NCBI GenBank assembly: GCA_964446285.1
Contig: CAYUNT010000098.1
Coordinates: forward strand, 1 to 16,691
From: CAYUNT01 sp964446285
GTDB lineage: Bacteria > Sumerlaeota > Sumerlaeia > SLMS01 > CAYUNT01
Direction of reading: 5' to 3'
Length of the DNA stretch: 16,691 bases
This document shows, piece by piece, positions 14,731-16,691 of this stretch (position 1 is its first letter; each line of letters begins with the position of its first letter). The translations under genes were made by a program, and so were the position numbers. A model generated the notes under the pieces. The model was not told the origin of the DNA, made no database searches, and saw nothing but the letters and a program-made list of their open reading frames with translations.

Positions 14731-16691
14731 ATGCACACGAAAACCTGGTCCTTCTTTTTCCATTTTTTGGCGGGCGCCGCGCTCGTCGCGGGGCTTGCGG
14801 CCTGGCTCCCCGCCTCCGCCAGCGCGGGAATGAGCACCACCCCACACCCGCAATCCGCGGCGCCCAATGGCATGATTATGGCCACGGCCCGCAGCGGAAA
14901 TACCATCTACCTGGGCGGAAATTTCTCGTATTGGGGACCCCTCACGGGCCACGGCGTGCCAATCAGCGCCTCGACGGGCGTCCCGCTCGCCACCTTTCCT
15001 CAGGTGAATGACACTATTAGGGCATGTATTCCCGACGGCTCGGGAGGATGGTATATTGGCGGGATGTTCACCGAAGTTGGCGCCTTTTCGCGCAATTATG
15101 TGGCGCATATCCTGCCGGACGGAACGGTGGACGCCTCCTTTGACCCCAACGCGGACAATTATGTCAATGCCCTGGCATTATCGAACGATGGGACAATACT
15201 TTATGTGGGGGGAGAACTCACGAGCATAGGCGGGGAGAGCCGCAATTACATTGCCGCTCTTAACACCTTGACGGGCGCCGCCACCGGCTGGAATCCCAAT
15301 GCCAGTGGCTATGTAAAAACGGTTGTGTTGTCCGGCGACGGCGCGACTGTCTATGTGGGCGGTTTTTTCGACACAATTGGCGGCGAGGCCCGCAACAAAC
15401 TTGCCGCCCTGAGCGCCTCGACGGGCGCCGCCACCGAATGGAACCCCAACGCGGGAGATGGGGTCGAGGAGATCGCGTTGTCGAACGACGGTGCGACGGT
15501 CTATGCGGCAGGCTGGTTCAACTCCATGGGGGGAGAAACCCGCAACCACATTGCCGCGGTGAGCGCCTCGACGGGCGCCGTAACCGAATGGAATCCTAAC
15601 GCGGATGATGTTATCACCGCGCTGGCGGTATCGAGCGACGGCGCGACGGTCTATGCGGGCGGTCCATTCACAACCATTGGCGGCGAGGCCCGCCAAAACC
15701 TTGCCGCGCTGAGCGCCTCGACAGGCGCCGCCACCGAATGGAATCCGAATCCCAATGGATTTGTTGATTGTTTTGCGGTCTCTTCCGACGGCTCGACGCT
15801 CTACGCAGGAGGATACTTCACCCAAATTGGCGGGGAGCGCCGCTCGCGTCTGGCGGCGTTCAATACTTCGACAGGCGCTCTCACGCCATGGGCGCCTACC
15901 GCAAACGGCCTGGTCTTGGCCCTGGCGCTGTCGGGCGGAGGCTCGGTTGTATATGCGGGAGGAGAATTTGACGGCCTTGGGGGAAAGACGCGCTACAATA
16001 TCGCGGCGATAGACGCCTCGACGGGCGAACTCACGGATTGGGCGCCGGATGCCGATGGGAATGTACAGACGCTTGCTCTCTCCGCCAATGGTGAGATTCT
16101 GTATGCAGGCGGCGTTTTCTCCCACATTGGCGGGCAGGAGCGCAATAACATCGCGGCGCTGAACACCTCAACGGGCGCGGCCACGGCCTGGAATCCCAAT
16201 GCGGACAAGGATGTCTTTGATATTGTTCCCGCCCCCAGTGGCGATCTGATCTATGCCTGCGGCCAATTCTCATCCATCGGCGGGCAGGAGCGCAATTGCA
16301 TCGCGGCGCTGAACACCTCGACGGGCGCCGCCACCGCATGGAATCCCGATGCGGATGGAGTGGTTGCGGACATGGCGTTTTCCCCCAATGGTTCAACGTT
16401 ATATGTGGCGGGGGGCTTCACGAACATCGGCGGGCAGGCGCGCAGTTGCATCGCGGCGCTGAACACATCAACGGGCGCTGCCACCGCCTGGGACCCCGCC
16501 GCCAACAATATAGTCTATAAGATTGCGCCCTCGCCCGATGGCTCGATGGTATATGCGGGTGGATTTTTTACGGGCATCGGGGGGCAAACGCGCTTATTCC
16601 TGGCCAAGCTAGATACCGCCACCGGAGCCGCCACATCCTGGGACCCCACCCCGAAAGGACCGATTTTTACCCTGGCGCTCCCAGGCGATGG
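14731..16691 (+). CDS. Secreted tandem-repeat beta-propeller-like protein (delta-60/DUF5122 type), 3' end outside window
   Basis: The frame is open from the ATG to the window edge (at least 653 residues). A signal peptide (about 1-32, core FLAGAALVAGLAAWLP, cleavage near ASASA) sends it across the inner membrane. The rest is a tandem array of about 50-residue units of the form GGxFTxIGGExRNxIAAL, then STGAATxWNPNA and a hydrophobic LALSxDGxTxYV strand. Unit starts fall at 14914 (48 residues), 15058, 15208, 15358, 15508, 15658, 15808, 15958, 16108, 16258, 16408 and 16558. The second unit (LPDGTVDASFDPNAD) is closest to the delta-60/DUF5122 pattern. Each unit probably makes one propeller blade; twelve or more exceed a single propeller. 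No catalytic motif is visible. An adhesin or surface-scaffold role is likely, but is an inference. Any C-terminal sorting signal lies beyond the window. Confidence 0.88.
   Translation, partial: MHTKTWSFFFHFLAGAALVAGLAAWLPASASAGMSTTPHPQSAAPNGMIMATARSGNTIYLGGNFSYWGPLTGHGVPISASTGVPLATFPQVNDTIRACIPDGSGGWYIGGMFTEVGAFSRNYVAHILPDGTVDASFDPNADNYVNALALSNDGTILYVGGELTSIGGESRNYIAALNTLTGAATGWNPNASGYVKTVVLSGDGATVYVGGFFDTIGGEARNKLAALSASTGAATEWNPNAGDGVEEIALSNDGATVYAAGWFNSMGGETRNHIAAVSASTGAVTEWNPNADDVITALAVSSDGATVYAGGPFTTIGGEARQNLAALSASTGAATEWNPNPNGFVDCFAVSSDGSTLYAGGYFTQIGGERRSRLAAFNTSTGALTPWAPTANGLVLALALSGGGSVVYAGGEFDGLGGKTRYNIAAIDASTGELTDWAPDADGNVQTLALSANGEILYAGGVFSHIGGQERNNIAALNTSTGAATAWNPNADKDVFDIVPAPSGDLIYACGQFSSIGGQERNCIAALNTSTGAATAWNPDADGVVADMAFSPNGSTLYVAGGFTNIGGQARSCIAALNTSTGAATAWDPAANNIVYKIAPSPDGSMVYAGGFFTGIGGQTRLFLAKLDTATGAATSWDPTPKGPIFTLALPGD
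14914..16691 (+). repeat. 150-bp tandem repeat array (50-codon units)
   Basis: Eleven successive unit starts from 15058 to 16558 are exactly 150 bp apart, preceded by one 144-bp unit. Nucleotide similarity is highest in the segment coding STGAAT-xW-NPNA and the GGCGGCGAGGC / GGCGGGCAGG segment. The array continues past the right edge. Strict length conservation with no indels fits selection on a structural unit plus recent duplication or gene conversion. Confidence 0.85.

Noticed and set aside
15178..16125. Minus-strand open frame of 315 codons and shorter ones to 16508 inside the repeat array
   Set aside because: The frames are open because the 150-bp period repeats the same stop-free antisense pattern. 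The plus strand has the signal peptide, ribosome-binding site and family pattern.
14914..16691. Possible CRISPR array
   Set aside because: The period is 150 bp, divergent along its whole length and in frame with a secreted protein; there are no short identical repeats with unique spacers.

Overview
The window is bacterial chromosomal DNA, moderately GC-rich and densely coding. It carries no rRNA, tRNA, CRISPR array, transposase or phage gene that I can see. The gene set fits a Gram-negative, poorly sampled lineage: a DUF4175-like coiled-coil membrane protein, a receiver-DUF4388 protein, a PTPS-related polytopic membrane protein, a delta-60/DUF5122-type secreted repeat protein, and degenerate 7-bp and 9-bp microsatellites between genes. 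Planctomycetota-, Verrucomicrobiota- or Sumerlaeota-like is a guess from gene style, not a demonstrated placement.

Layout. At the left edge a 109-bp inverted-repeat element (6-114) overlaps the 3' end of a minus-strand GH13 alpha-glycosidase gene and supplies its last codons and stop. A divergent intergenic region of about 0.8 kb follows. A plus-strand pair comes next: a single-domain cyclic-nucleotide-binding protein and diaminopimelate decarboxylase (lysA). lysA converges on a long minus-strand run covering 4611-14364. In transcription order that run holds a secreted Fes/EstD-like esterase, a UPF0316 membrane protein, a receiver-DUF4388 regulator, an OppD/DppD-type ABC ATPase, a single-pass Pro/Ala-rich protein, a three-TM coiled-coil protein, a small CxxC/CxxC protein, a 62-residue two-TM protein and a PTPS-related membrane protein. 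Divergent from the esterase, a plus-strand gene starts at 14731 and runs off the right edge. It encodes a signal peptide followed by an array of 50-residue repeats with an almost perfect 150-bp period.

How the genes work together. Most are ordinary and not obviously one pathway. The regulator, ABC ATPase and two unknown membrane proteins are co-directional and tightly packed (7-, 38- and 91-bp gaps), so they are probably co-transcribed. No permease or binding-protein gene is present to make a complete importer. The most distinctive features are the 12-unit repeat protein, the short degenerate tandem repeats (7-mers at 1918-1945 and 6670-6717; 9-mers at 6563-6607 and 4635-4670) and the repeat-derived end of the GH13 gene. 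I find no convincing evidence of a new defence, editing or mobile system.
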